This document shows positions 1 through 9,034 of a stretch of 64,000 nucleotides of DNA, one piece after another. This DNA is from Robbsia betulipollinis (GTDB lineage Bacteria > Pseudomonadota > Gammaproteobacteria > Burkholderiales > Burkholderiaceae): contig NZ_JAPMXC010000003.1 in the NCBI RefSeq assembly GCF_026624755.1, positions 1 through 64,000 of the forward strand. Reading direction: 5' to 3'. The position numbers were made by a program, and so were the translations under genes. The notes beneath the pieces are model-generated. The model saw nothing but the letters and a program-made list of their open reading frames with translations, did not search any database and was not told the DNA's origin. Position 1 is the first letter of the stretch, and each line of letters starts with the position of its first letter.

Positions 1-224
1 CTCTGGTGTACCGGTTGTCACGCCAGTGGCATCGCCGGGTAGCTATGTTCGGAAGAGATAACCGCTGAAAGCATCTAAGCGGGAAACTCGCCTTGAGATG
101 AGATATCCCTGGGAACTTGATTCCCCTGAAGGGTCGTTCGAGACCAGGACGTTGATAGGCTGGGTGTGGAAGCGCAGTAATGCGTTAAGCTAACCAGTAC
201 TAATTGCCCGTGAGGCTTGATCCT
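1..224 (+). rRNA. 23S ribosomal RNA, 3' end (partial)
   Basis: This is the last part of a bacterial large-subunit rRNA; the 5' part lies outside the window. The conserved 3' domain is readable, including the stretch reading GGAAGAGATAACCGCTGAAA and the terminal helix ending near TGAGGCTTGATCCT. A 5S gene follows about 155 bases later, as in a normal rrn operon. The exact 3' end (about 220-226) is inferred by analogy with the E. coli molecule. Confidence 0.95.
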
Positions 225-379
225 ATAACCAGTACGTTTTAAGACTGCGTGCAATACCGCAGCCAACGTGTGCAGGTTATGCAGCATCGGTTGTGTGCCG
301 ATACACTCGCACCCCAGATTGAACTTCTTCCCAGATTCGTGACGCCGCACCGCTGCACCGCGCGCGCCACACCCCTCTT

Positions 380-494
380 TGCCTGATGACCATAGCGAGT
401 CGGTCCCACCCCTTCCCATCCCGAACAGGACCGTGAAACGACTCCACGCCAATGATAGTGCGGATTCCCGTGTGAAAGTAGGTAATCGTCAGGC
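380..494 (+). rRNA. 5S ribosomal RNA
   Basis: The gene begins with TGCCTGATGACC and closes with GGTAATCGTCAGGC, whose ends pair to form helix I. The conserved block around CCATCCCGAAC is present. Length of about 115 nt and position downstream of 23S are typical of a betaproteobacterial rrn operon. The 225-379 spacer between 23S and 5S holds no gene that I can see. Confidence 0.95.
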
Positions 495-509
495 TCCCTA
501 AGCCGTACC

Positions 510-542
510 AAACGCCCCGCCCCTCAAAAGGCGGGGCGTTTG
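510..542 (+). terminator. Rho-independent terminator of the rrn operon
   Basis: A 12-bp perfect stem, AAACGCCCCGCC paired with GGCGGGGCGTTT, encloses an 8-nt loop about 15 bases after the 5S gene. The position and strength fit termination of the rRNA transcript. Confidence 0.9.
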
Positions 543-683
543 CGTTTGTGCGCGGGAATATTCGGACGTGTCGTAGATCCTTCAGGAAGTTACTCGAAAA
601 TAATATGCCTGCTGCGCCTCGCTTCCACATCCAGCGAGACGATTCTTCAGCAGGTCGGATAGAGAACTTCAATCGAGGAAACG

Positions 684-1205
684 ATGAAACGCCTATTGCT
701 ATCACTTGCCCTGGCTGTCGCGACGTTCATGCCCACGGCACATGCCAGCCCTGAAGCCGCGGTGATGACAGACGTGCGGAATCCCGATATCGCACCCACC
801 ACGGACGCGCAGAAAGCGGAAATTGCCGCTTTGTTCACGCAGTGGAGCGCCGCTCTCGGCACGGGCGATGCGCGCAAGGTCAACGCGCTATACGCGGCGG
901 ACGCCTTGCTCCTTCCTACGAAATCCAACGAGGCGCGCGTCACCGTGCAGGCACGGGAAGATTACTTTCGCGATTTTCTGAAGAAGTACCCTGGCGTGGT
1001 CGCCACGATCGACGCTTCTCCGGAACGGATAATCCGGGTGTCCGAGCGCAAGGCCAGCGATACGGGACACTATACGTTCACGACGGCGGATGGCACGAGC
1101 ATCAAGGCGAGATACACCTTTGTCTACCGTCAGGACAAGGACGGGCGATGGCTCATCTCCAGCCATCATTCGTCGGCGCTGCCGGAATCGTCCCCAGGTG
1201 CATGA
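684..1205 (+). CDS. Secreted SnoaL-like / DUF4440-type protein
   Basis: This 173-residue protein has a clear signal peptide: a Lys-Arg start, a leucine/alanine core, and a cleavage site near AHA-SP at residues 20-24. The mature part resembles the SgcJ/EcaC and calcium/calmodulin kinase II association-domain cone fold: a helix pair (about 40-70), then a beta sheet ending in YTFVYRQDKDGRWLISSHHSS near the C-terminus. That closing strand pattern is typical of the family. Enzymatic activity is not predictable for these proteins; many are exported ligand-binding proteins. The start has AGGA seven bases upstream. It appears to stand alone after the rrn terminator. Confidence 0.75.
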   Translation: MKRLLLSLALAVATFMPTAHASPEAAVMTDVRNPDIAPTTDAQKAEIAALFTQWSAALGTGDARKVNALYAADALLLPTKSNEARVTVQAREDYFRDFLKKYPGVVATIDASPERIIRVSERKASDTGHYTFTTADGTSIKARYTFVYRQDKDGRWLISSHHSSALPESSPGA

Positions 1206-1268
1206 CTCGCCGCGGCTGCTGGGGACTGACGCCGAAAACGTTCCAGGCCCAGCGCCCACGTGCCGTTT

Positions 1269-1925
1269 TCAGCCTTCCGGAAATCCATCCGGAAAAAGAC
1301 GCTCGACGGCCGCCTCGAAGTGCTGGACCGGCGCCGCGCCTCGCAGGGCGATCGGTGCCGGTGGTTGATCCTGTCCCACCGCCGCATCGCGTGACAACAC
1401 GACGAACGGCACGCCGGACACCCCCAGTTTCTGCGCGAATGCCTGGTCTTCCTGCACCGCATCGGCATATGTGCCTTCGTTGAGCGCTTCTTCCAGCATT
1501 TCCGGGTCGACGCCGCAATTCGCGGCAATGTCGATCAGGATGTCCGTGTCACCAATATCCAGACCATCCTCGAAGAACGCCTTGAAGATCGCACGATGCA
1601 CCGGTTCGAACAGGCCGGCGTCGCGTGCGAAGAACGCCGCCTCGAGTGCCTTGCGGCTGCGCGGTTGGACCGGCGGCAGCCGGAGCAGCAGATGACGTTC
1701 GATCGCCAGCGGATAGATCGCGCGTTCCCAGTTGTCATGCAGGTCCTCGGCTTCGGGATCCAGCGTCGGTACGGGTTCCGGACGCAACTCGAACGCATGC
1801 CAGCGGATCTCCACCGCGTCGCCGTAGGCATTGCGGAACTGATCCAGCACCGGTAATTCGAGATAACAGAAGGGACAGACGTAGTCGGACCAGACGTCGA
1901 GGTAGAGGGTGGGGGTAGTAGCCAT
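1269..1925 (-). CDS. DsbA-family thioredoxin-like oxidoreductase (FrnE-like)
   Basis: A 218-residue cytoplasmic protein of the 2-hydroxychromene isomerase/DsbA-like fold. The CPFC active site sits at residues 18-21 after the first strand (YLDVWSDYVCPFC). The helical insertion occupies the middle, and the cis-proline loop is the GVSGVPFVV segment near residue 170. There is no signal peptide, so it acts in the cytosol, probably in thiol-disulfide exchange as described for FrnE homologues. The gene is convergent with the SnoaL-like gene, separated by 63 bases. Substrate unknown. Confidence 0.85.
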   Translation of the reverse strand: MATTPTLYLDVWSDYVCPFCYLELPVLDQFRNAYGDAVEIRWHAFELRPEPVPTLDPEAEDLHDNWERAIYPLAIERHLLLRLPPVQPRSRKALEAAFFARDAGLFEPVHRAIFKAFFEDGLDIGDTDILIDIAANCGVDPEMLEEALNEGTYADAVQEDQAFAQKLGVSGVPFVVLSRDAAVGQDQPPAPIALRGAAPVQHFEAAVERLFPDGFPEG

Positions 1926-2033
1926 GAGGGATCTCGGAAATGCGTTCGCTATGGTAGCGCGAGCGCGCTGCGCAGGGAACGGATGCCGGCCGGACGTTAC
2001 CCAGCTTCAGTCATCATCGAGGATTTTACGGCG

Positions 2034-2678
2034 ATGCCTATTTCCGCGCCGTTCCTGCCATCTGCCATGCCGTTCGCCACGAGCGTCTGCCGCGCCGCGG
2101 CGGTGCTGCCCGGTCTGGCGAGTCGCGTGACTTCCCATATGGTCAATAACAACGATCGCAACAGACCGCTCTGGTACCGGGCGCTCGACCTTGCGCAGAA
2201 GGCGTTGGTGGCCAGCAAGGTCGTCGGCGCACCCACTGTCGCTCTGGTACCTGTCGCGGCATCGGTGCTGTTGTCCGCCGCGAACGCGGTCTACGACACG
2301 GCGTCCTTGCAGCACGTCGTGGCGATGCACTCCCTCAACGCCAGCGTCAGCGTCGCAAAATATGTCCTGCTGCAGGACAGCATGCTCGGGCCCAGCGCAC
2401 AGGCGGTGGTGGCCCACCTGTTCACCGCGCTGCTGTACGAAACCAACAATATCACCGCCACGGCAGCCCTGTTGCAACTGATTTCCGCCCGTCCCGATGT
2501 GATGGATCTGTTGAAAGGCATGGCGGCGGAGCATGGTCTGCCGCTGCTGCATTCGATCCTCGGTGGAGCGCTGAATCTTCTCTCCGGTGCAGGGGCGTGG
2601 GCGGTCGGTTCGCTCCGGGACGCGCTGTTTGCGGAACTCGGCCGGTACGGCCTCGGCATGCCGATCGAGCCGGCCTGA
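2034..2678 (+). CDS. Hypothetical protein, alanine/leucine-rich helical
   Basis: I do not recognise this 214-residue product. It is rich in Ala, Leu and Val and predicted mostly helical, with hydrophobic stretches around SKVVGAPTVALVPVAASVLL and near LLHSILGGALNLLSGAGAWAVG, but no convincing signal peptide. The ATG at 2034 is chosen because GAGG lies about 12 bases upstream. An in-frame ATG at 1983 and others at 2067 and 2142 are possible. Codon use is like the neighbours (GC-rich third positions). It stands alone between divergent and convergent neighbours. Confidence 0.5.
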   Translation: MPISAPFLPSAMPFATSVCRAAAVLPGLASRVTSHMVNNNDRNRPLWYRALDLAQKALVASKVVGAPTVALVPVAASVLLSAANAVYDTASLQHVVAMHSLNASVSVAKYVLLQDSMLGPSAQAVVAHLFTALLYETNNITATAALLQLISARPDVMDLLKGMAAEHGLPLLHSILGGALNLLSGAGAWAVGSLRDALFAELGRYGLGMPIEPA

Positions 2679-2709
2679 TCGGCGACAGGGCCCCACGCCG
2701 CCCCGGAAT

Positions 2710-3621
2710 TCAGCGCGACACGGCAGTTTCGACCGCGCGCACGACATTGCGCAGCGTGGTATCCAGCGCATCGCTATAGGCGTCGACATGCGGCGATGCA
2801 TCCGGATGCCGTGGACGGATCTTCAGCGCGCGAAAGGTCTGTGCCGGCGCAAAGCGGCGAAACACCAGGCCTGTGTCGAGAAAGTCGTACGCGATGATCG
2901 GATGCACGAGACCGATGCCGACGTTCGCGCGCACGAGATCGGCCACGTTGACCGAATACTGCACGACGGCCGCCAGTTGGGGCGGCACGATTCCGGCGAA
3001 GAGGGAGTCCATGCCCCAGGTGATCATGTTCGACGGCAGGTAGCTGATGACCGGATAGCGCCGGAACTGCTCGGCCGTCACGACCTCGTGCGCGGCAAGC
3101 GGATGCCCGGCGGGCAGCACGCAGAGCACATCGAGCGCGGCGAAGGGCGTCGCCTCGGTGTCGCGCACATCGGCCGAATCGGTCACGACCCCGAGCGCCA
3201 TGGTGCACGCCGCCACCCGGTCGCGAATCAGGCCCGAGGCACCGGTCGTGAATTCCAGATGGACATGCGGATGCTGCATGCGGAAGCGGGCGATCACATC
3301 GGCGGAAAAGCGCAGGCCGAAGGACAGGACGCTGCCCACGCGCAGTGTCGTCTGGTTGGCATCACGCAGGCTCGTGGCGAATTCACGAATGTTTTCAAGA
3401 CCGGCATAGCGTCGTTCGACTTCCTCGAACAACAGGCGGGCCTGCGGCGTGGGTTCGAGTCGTCCGCGTTCGCGGTTGAACAGCGTCAGGCCGGTGTCGC
3501 GCTCGCACTCGACGATCAGCCGGCTGATGCCCGGCTGCGACAGTCCCAGCAACTGCGCCGCGCGGGTGGTCGTGCGGGTCAGCATGACTGCGCGAAAGGC
3601 ATCGATATGGCGAAAGTCCAT
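2710..3621 (-). CDS. LysR-type transcriptional regulator
   Basis: A 303-residue LysR regulator. The N-terminal winged helix-turn-helix covers residues 1-62 (MDFRHIDAFRAVMLTRTTTRAA, then LGLSQPGISRLI), and the rest is the periplasmic-binding-like effector domain. It is the last gene of a minus-strand unit with an M24-family protein and an ABC transporter 44 bases upstream, which suggests that it senses the transported substrate or its product. LysR genes are usually divergent from their targets; here it is co-directional, so autoregulation within the operon is likely. The start is the ATG at 3621; an open upstream extension adds non-conserved residues. Confidence 0.9.
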   Translation of the reverse strand: MDFRHIDAFRAVMLTRTTTRAAQLLGLSQPGISRLIVECERDTGLTLFNRERGRLEPTPQARLLFEEVERRYAGLENIREFATSLRDANQTTLRVGSVLSFGLRFSADVIARFRMQHPHVHLEFTTGASGLIRDRVAACTMALGVVTDSADVRDTEATPFAALDVLCVLPAGHPLAAHEVVTAEQFRRYPVISYLPSNMITWGMDSLFAGIVPPQLAAVVQYSVNVADLVRANVGIGLVHPIIAYDFLDTGLVFRRFAPAQTFRALKIRPRHPDASPHVDAYSDALDTTLRNVVRAVETAVSR

Positions 3622-3665
3622 CGTTGCTCCGGTGCCGCAGCATGAACCTCGAATCGTGCGGCCGC

Positions 3666-4856
3666 TCAGCCGATGCTCACGTAGTCGAGCGTCTTGGGTG
3701 CCCGGGTGAGGACCTCCGGCACGTCGCCGACGACGACGGTATCGTCGATGCGAAAACCGCCCAAACCATAGACATAGATGCCCGGTTCGGCCGAATACAC
3801 TTCGTTTTCCAGCAGCGCGCGATGGTTGAACGCCATGTCCTCCGGGAATTCGTGTCCCATGATGCCCATGCCATGGCCGGTACGGTGCCGGATGTAGGCG
3901 GCGCAACCGGCCTGTTCGATGACCGCCTGGGCGGCGGCGTCGATGCCCGACACCGGGCGGCCAGTGACCGCGGCGTCGAGCGCCGCTTCGTTGGCATCGA
4001 GCGCGACCCGGTAGAAGCGTTTCTGCTCGTCGCTGGGCCGGCCGCAGAACCAGGTGCGTTCGTTTTCGATGACGATGCCGTTGAGGCGCGGAATCACCAG
4101 ATTGATGATGACGTCGCCCGCGCCGATCCGCGCGCCGCAGGAGGCGCCGTCACCATGCGGCGACGACGCGGCCGGACCCGCGAGCGTCCAGCAGCGCAAA
4201 ATTTCGAGATGTTCTCCGGGGAAACGACGCGCCGCCTCTTCGACCATCAGCGACGCCATTTGCGCATCCAGCTCGGCGGTCAGCCGGCCGACGCGGAAGT
4301 TTTCGCGATAGCGTTCCTGCACCCAGTCGGAGAGGTCGGCCGCGGCGCGCATCACCGCCAGTTCTTCCGGCTGCTTGACCCAGCGCAGCGCGCGCAGGTC
4401 GGCCGTCATGGCCAGCAACCGCGCTTCCGGCAGCAGCGTCAGCGCGCGCGACAACGGTGCGTTCAATGCGTCGTAGCCGATGCGCGCGCGCCGCAGCCCG
4501 GCGTGCGTCAGGCGCTCCGCGACCAGTTCGGGCAACTGCGTGATCAGCGGCTGACGGCCCGCGCCTTGCGGATGTTCGGCATACAGCGTGATGTCGTCGA
4601 GCCAGAGCGAGCCGCGTTCGCGAGCGAAGCGCAGGTGATGCGTCGAGAGTTCGTTCATCACCGCGAACGATGCCCCGTCCGCCGTGACGCACAGCAGGAT
4701 CGGCCGCTCCCAGGTCTGCACGTCCACGTGGAAGTTGCTCGCCCACTGGAAAAAGTCCGCGCCGGTCAGCACGACGGCGTCGAGTTGCTCGCGCGCCATC
4801 ATGGCGCGCAGCGCGGTCAGCCGATGGGCATGGGTGGCACGGGTGAGGACGGGCAT
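3666..4856 (-). CDS. M24-family peptidase-fold protein with altered metal site (creatinase/prolidase-like)
   Basis: A 396-residue pita-bread-fold protein with a creatinase-type N-terminal domain (about 1-160) and the M24 domain (about 165-390). The His motif RTGHGMGIMGHEFPED (325-340) and the EPGIY glutamate (E357) are present. The two metal-binding aspartates of true aminopeptidases are changed: Asn252 and Glu264 stand where Asp is expected, and the last ligand region reads RIDD instead of RIED. This argues for a creatinase- or hydrolase-like, possibly metal-independent enzyme. It follows a polyamine/opine-type ABC transporter in one operon, so it probably processes the imported compound. 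The start at 4856 (MPVLTR) matches family N-termini. Confidence 0.8.
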   Translation of the reverse strand: MPVLTRATHAHRLTALRAMMAREQLDAVVLTGADFFQWASNFHVDVQTWERPILLCVTADGASFAVMNELSTHHLRFARERGSLWLDDITLYAEHPQGAGRQPLITQLPELVAERLTHAGLRRARIGYDALNAPLSRALTLLPEARLLAMTADLRALRWVKQPEELAVMRAAADLSDWVQERYRENFRVGRLTAELDAQMASLMVEEAARRFPGEHLEILRCWTLAGPAASSPHGDGASCGARIGAGDVIINLVIPRLNGIVIENERTWFCGRPSDEQKRFYRVALDANEAALDAAVTGRPVSGIDAAAQAVIEQAGCAAYIRHRTGHGMGIMGHEFPEDMAFNHRALLENEVYSAEPGIYVYGLGGFRIDDTVVVGDVPEVLTRAPKTLDYVSIG

Positions 4857-4931
4857 GGTGCGGTTCCTGGATGCCTGGAAAAGGTTGCGTGGTGCGGCGC
4901 AGTGCACCGAAAGGGTTGCGCGGTGCGGGGC

Positions 4932-5834
4932 TCAATGCACCATGCGTTGCGCATAGCGCCGGTGGATGAGTAGGCTCGACGCCAGCGCGCCGGCCAGCGT
5001 CACGATCATCAGGATCAGGGCGAGCGCTGCGCCGAACGGCCAGTTCGCCGTTTTCGCGATCTGGTCGTAGACCGCCGGCGCCATCATCGTCAGCCCGGTG
5101 CCGCCAAGCAGGACCGGCGTCGCATACGCGTTCATGCAGAGGATGAACACCAGCATCGTGCCCGCGGCCACGCCCGGCGTGGCGATCGGCAGCACGATCC
5201 GGAAGAAGGTCCTGGCAAAGCCGGCGCCGAGGTTGCGCGCGGCTTCCTCGATGCTCAGATCGATGCCTTCGAGCACGCTTTGCAGCGTGAGGATCATATA
5301 CGGCAGCACGACGCCGGTGGTGCCGAGGATCACCGCGAGCGGCGTGTACAGCAGGCGCACCGGCTGATCGATCAAGCCGAACAGATGCAGTACCGAATTG
5401 ACGAAACCGGCATTGCCGAGGATCACCATCCAGCCGGCTGCCCGCACGACGTTGCCCACCATCAGCGGAAAGACCAGCAGGATGATCAACAGGCTCTTGA
5501 AGCGCGTCTGCGTCTTGGCGAGCATGTACGCGACAGGAAAACCGGCGACGAGGGAGAGTGCGGTGCACAGCGCCGCCACCCAGAGCGTGGTGCCGAGCAC
5601 ACCGAGGTAATAGCCCTCGTGAAAGAAACGCACATAGTTTTCCAGCGTCAGCGCGCTTTTCATCGTCTCGACCGGGTCATACCGGTTGAAGCTGTAGCGG
5701 AACAACTGCAACGCCGGCACCAGCATCACGATCACCACGACCAGCGATGCCGGAAACGCCAGTCCCGCACCGGCCAGGCGCCGCGCGCGCGCCGTGGTGG
5801 ATGTCCCCGGCAGACCGCGTTGCAAACGCGCCAT
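4932..5834 (-). CDS. ABC transporter permease (PotB-like)
   Basis: A 300-residue inner-membrane protein with about six transmembrane helices, the first at residues 20-42. The binding-protein-dependent transport signature lies near IDLSIEEAARNLGAGFARTFFRIVLP, the EAA loop that contacts the ATPase. It belongs to the spermidine/putrescine/2-aminoethylphosphonate class. The stop of the binding-protein gene lies two bases upstream of this start, indicating translational coupling. It forms the membrane channel with the second permease at 8001-8867. Confidence 0.9.
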   Translation of the reverse strand: MARLQRGLPGTSTTARARRLAGAGLAFPASLVVVIVMLVPALQLFRYSFNRYDPVETMKSALTLENYVRFFHEGYYLGVLGTTLWVAALCTALSLVAGFPVAYMLAKTQTRFKSLLIILLVFPLMVGNVVRAAGWMVILGNAGFVNSVLHLFGLIDQPVRLLYTPLAVILGTTGVVLPYMILTLQSVLEGIDLSIEEAARNLGAGFARTFFRIVLPIATPGVAAGTMLVFILCMNAYATPVLLGGTGLTMMAPAVYDQIAKTANWPFGAALALILMIVTLAGALASSLLIHRRYAQRMVH

Positions 5835-5836
5835 GC

Positions 5837-6913
5837 TCAGAGTCCTACCTTGAAGTCCGTGTTCCAGTAGGTGAGCAGCGCCTCCTTGTCCGCGTTCAGC
5901 TTCGCGTAGTCGAGCTTCTGGAACTTCTCGATCTGCGCATCGGTGAATCCCACGCGGGCCTGCAGTCCGGCGGGCAGGCCGGCATTGCGGATGGTCGGCG
6001 CATAGCCCATCTTTTCGGCGAAACCCACCTGCGCGCGCGGGTCGAGCATGCCGCTGAGAAAGCGGTAGGCCGTGTCCGGTTGACGGATGTTTTTGGGAAT
6101 CGCGGCCTGGAATACGGCGGGCACCGCGCCGTTCTTGTCGAATGCGAAGCCCAGGGGCACGCCGGCCTGCCGCCACTGGAGCGCGCGCGCCTTCCACATG
6201 CAGGTCATCCAGATCTCGCCCGATTTCAACGCCGCGGCGACGGCCTCGTTCGAGGGATAGACGCGCGGCTTGTTCGCTTTCAACTGGCGCAGGAAATCCG
6301 CACCGGCCTTCAGGTCCGACGCGCCCTTGCCGGCGCTGAGCGAACCCATCATCGCGTTGAAGTTGTAGAGGATGTCGGAGAACCCGACCTTGCCCTTGAA
6401 TTTCGCGTCGAACGCCACGGTAAAGCTGTCGGGCGCGGTCTTGACGTAGTCCGTGTTGTAGACGATGACCATGCCGCTGAAGATGTGGGGCACTGCGAAC
6501 GGGCTGCTCAGCGTCGGAAAGATATTGCGGGCATTCTGCACTTTCGAGAGGTCCGGCGCGAGCAGCAGACCCGCTTCGTTCATCGTGTACATATCGATGT
6601 CGGCCAGGCAGGCGACATCCATCGACGGCCGCCGCGCGGTGCGTTCGGCGCGCAGTTTCGTCATCCGCGAGACCTGGTCCCCGGTCAGGAACGACACGTC
6701 GATCCCCTCCGGTTTGAGCAGCGGCGTGGCGATCTGCGATTCGAGCAGATTTTGATAATCGCCGCCCCAGGTGCCGACGGTCACGGTGCGGGGGGCGTCC
6801 GCGGCGCGTGCCGTGACGCTGGTCAGCGTAGCGGCCGTTGCGCCGAGCACGGGCGCGAGCGCCAGGCCGGAGGACAGTTGCAGGAAGCGGCGGCGGGGTA
6901 GGATCGGGGCCAT
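5837..6913 (-). CDS. ABC transporter periplasmic substrate-binding protein (PotD-like)
   Basis: A 358-residue extracellular solute-binding protein. The N-terminus has a twin-arginine-like signal (RRRFLQLSSG at 7-16) followed by an Ala-rich core and a likely cut after ARA-A near residue 37, so export through Tat is plausible. The mature part starts with the family pattern TVTVGTWGGDYQ. It is related to PotD/opine-binding proteins; the ligand cannot be read from sequence. It lies between its ATPase (15 bases upstream) and a permease in one minus-strand operon. Confidence 0.9.
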   Translation of the reverse strand: MAPILPRRRFLQLSSGLALAPVLGATAATLTSVTARAADAPRTVTVGTWGGDYQNLLESQIATPLLKPEGIDVSFLTGDQVSRMTKLRAERTARRPSMDVACLADIDMYTMNEAGLLLAPDLSKVQNARNIFPTLSSPFAVPHIFSGMVIVYNTDYVKTAPDSFTVAFDAKFKGKVGFSDILYNFNAMMGSLSAGKGASDLKAGADFLRQLKANKPRVYPSNEAVAAALKSGEIWMTCMWKARALQWRQAGVPLGFAFDKNGAVPAVFQAAIPKNIRQPDTAYRFLSGMLDPRAQVGFAEKMGYAPTIRNAGLPAGLQARVGFTDAQIEKFQKLDYAKLNADKEALLTYWNTDFKVGL

Positions 6914-6928
6914 GGTCGGAAAGAACGG

Positions 6929-7996
6929 TCAGTGAAAGGAGACGCAGTCGTGCGCGTCGAAGCAGGCAAAAGCCCGGTCGCCGGGCGCGAGCCCGCGCGC
7001 CGGGTCGTGGCTGGCGTTGTGGGTATGGCAGGCGAGCAGGTCGCCGTGCGCCGTGCGCAGCCGCCATTCGATGACCGATCCCATATACACCTGGGACGTG
7101 ACCGTGACGGGCAACACGTTCGTGCGCAGGGGCACCGGCTGCAGGCGGCTGAGCACGATGCGCTCGGGGCGGATGCCGACGGTGACCGCATGGCCCGGCG
7201 GATGCGCCGCCACATCGGCGACACGCATCAGCGTGCCCTTGCCGGTCTCGAAGCCGTCCGCGCCCAGGTGACCCTCGTAGAAATTCATCCTGCCGAGGAA
7301 ATCGGCGACGAAACGATTCGCCGGCCGTTCGTACAATTCGTCGGCCCGGCCGACCTGCTGCACGCGCCCGTCGTGCATGATGGCTAGCCGGTCCGAGACG
7401 GTCAGGGCTTCTTCCTGGTCGTGGGTGACGAAGATCGTCGTCAGGCCCAGGCGCTGCTGCAGCGCGCGGATCTCCTCGCGCACCTCGACGCGCAGCTTGG
7501 CATCGAGATTCGACAGGGGTTCGTCGAGCAGGAAGACCTTCGGGCGGATCGCCAGCGCCCGCGCGATGGCGACACGCTGCTGTTGTCCGCCCGAGAGCTG
7601 TCGCGGATAACGCTCCGCGAGCGGCGACATCCGCACCATGTCGAGCGCCTCGGTGGCGCGTTGTTTCCGGTCGCGCGCCGACATCCTGCGCATTTCCAGC
7701 CCGAACGCGACGTTCTGCGCGACGGTCATGTGCGGAAACAACGCGTAGCGCTGGAACACCATGCCGGTATCGCGCCGCTCGGGCGGCAAGCCGGTCACAT
7801 CCGTGTCGCCGATGCGGATCGCGCCGGCGCTCGGCGCGACGAAACCGGCGATCATCCGCAGCGTGGTGGTCTTGCCGCAGCCGCTCGGTCCGAGAAAGGC
7901 CACCATCTCGCCTTCGGCGATGTCGAGCGAGAAATCGCTGACGGCGAGGGCGCCGCCGTAGTCCTTGCGCAGGTTCTGTAGCGAAACGGTTGCCAT
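6929..7996 (-). CDS. ABC transporter ATP-binding protein (PotA-like)
   Basis: A 355-residue ATPase. Walker A is GPSGCGKTT (36-44), the signature is LSGGQQQRVAIARAL (about 134-148), Walker B is VFLLDEPLSNLDAK, and the switch histidine is in FVTHDQEEA. A C-terminal TOBE domain (about 275-350) marks the CUT1/PotA class. It energises import by the two permeases of this operon. The start is four bases downstream of the upstream permease stop. Confidence 0.93.
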   Translation of the reverse strand: MATVSLQNLRKDYGGALAVSDFSLDIAEGEMVAFLGPSGCGKTTTLRMIAGFVAPSAGAIRIGDTDVTGLPPERRDTGMVFQRYALFPHMTVAQNVAFGLEMRRMSARDRKQRATEALDMVRMSPLAERYPRQLSGGQQQRVAIARALAIRPKVFLLDEPLSNLDAKLRVEVREEIRALQQRLGLTTIFVTHDQEEALTVSDRLAIMHDGRVQQVGRADELYERPANRFVADFLGRMNFYEGHLGADGFETGKGTLMRVADVAAHPPGHAVTVGIRPERIVLSRLQPVPLRTNVLPVTVTSQVYMGSVIEWRLRTAHGDLLACHTHNASHDPARGLAPGDRAFACFDAHDCVSFH

Positions 7997-8000
7997 GCTC

Positions 8001-8867
8001 TCATACCACCTGACTGAGTTTGACGAAACGATCGGTGATCAGCATCACGATGCCGAGCAGCAGCACCTGCACCGCGGCGACCGCCGCGATCGTCGGGTCC
8101 AGATTGAATTCGAGATACTGCATGACGGCGATCGGCAGGGTCATGTGGTTCGCGCCCACCAGGGGCAGCGACACTTCGAGATTCTCGAACGAGACGATGA
8201 AGCTGAAAAGGAAGGCGGCGATCAATGCCGGGCGCAGCGCGGGCAGCGTCACGCGCCGGAACGTGGTCCATGCGTTCGCGCCCAGATTGCGGGCGGCTTC
8301 TTCGATGCTGGTATCCAGATTCGTCAGGCCGGCGGTGACCAGGCGCAGCGTCCAGGGCAGCGTCAGGCAGACATGGGCGGCGATCAGGCCGCCGAAGGTG
8401 CCGACGATATCGATATTCAGCGCGTTTTCCGCGCGCAGATAGAACAGGTAGATCGCGATGCCGGCGACGATGCCGGGAATCAGCAACGGCAGCATCAGCA
8501 GGTTTCTCACCGCGCCGGCGCCGCGAAAGGCGAAGCGTACGAGACCGAACGCGGCGGCCACGCCGAGGAGAACGCCGAGGATCGCGGCCACCAGGGCGAT
8601 GCGCACGCTGAAGAGAAAACCGTCGGCGAAGGCGTGATTGCGCCATGCACTGACATACCAGTGAGCGGTATAGCCCGACGGCGGAAACGTGAGGATCGCA
8701 TCCTTGAAGAAACTCAGCCAGACGACGAAGACCAGCGGGCAGAGAACGAAGCCGTAGACGAGCGCGTTGAATGCGATCGCCGCGCGGCGCGGCCATGCCG
8801 AGGCCAGGGCGACGGACGTGGAGACGGGAGCGGGAGCGCGGGCCGCGAGGTCGGACGACGAGGCCAT
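8001..8867 (-). CDS. ABC transporter permease (PotC-like)
   Basis: A 288-residue second permease, first gene of the minus-strand transporter operon. It has about six transmembrane helices, and the EAA loop reads LDTSIEEAARNLGANAWTTFRRVTLP near residue 190. It pairs with the permease at 4932-5834. The gene order permease, ATPase, binding protein, permease, M24 protein, LysR suggests one transcript starting near 8900-9000. An AT-rich stretch at 8955-9003 is the likely promoter zone. Confidence 0.9.
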   Translation of the reverse strand: MASSSDLAARAPAPVSTSVALASAWPRRAAIAFNALVYGFVLCPLVFVVWLSFFKDAILTFPPSGYTAHWYVSAWRNHAFADGFLFSVRIALVAAILGVLLGVAAAFGLVRFAFRGAGAVRNLLMLPLLIPGIVAGIAIYLFYLRAENALNIDIVGTFGGLIAAHVCLTLPWTLRLVTAGLTNLDTSIEEAARNLGANAWTTFRRVTLPALRPALIAAFLFSFIVSFENLEVSLPLVGANHMTLPIAVMQYLEFNLDPTIAAVAAVQVLLLGIVMLITDRFVKLSQVV

Positions 8868-9034
8868 GCGCGATCCCCCGGCGGTGGGTTCATGAAATGG
8901 CGGCCAGGGTGCGCGACCAACGTCGCGCGCCGTGGTTCATTCGTTCATTCGTTCATGAATAAGATAGCCCGCCGTAATTCCAGGACAAATAAAAAAATTA
9001 TGCGTCTGTCGTCGCCATGCTCTGCGTTCGCGGT

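Noticed and set aside
1-700. tRNA genes near the rrn end or at the element boundaries
   Set aside because: I looked for the T-loop GGTTCRANYCC pattern with a matching acceptor stem near the rRNA end and at both element ends and found none. The element uses a protein-coding target.
4932-7067. A 711-codon minus-strand frame
   Set aside because: Only its C-terminal 300 codons are a recognisable permease. The rest is the wrong frame of the binding-protein gene, as expected in GC-rich DNA.
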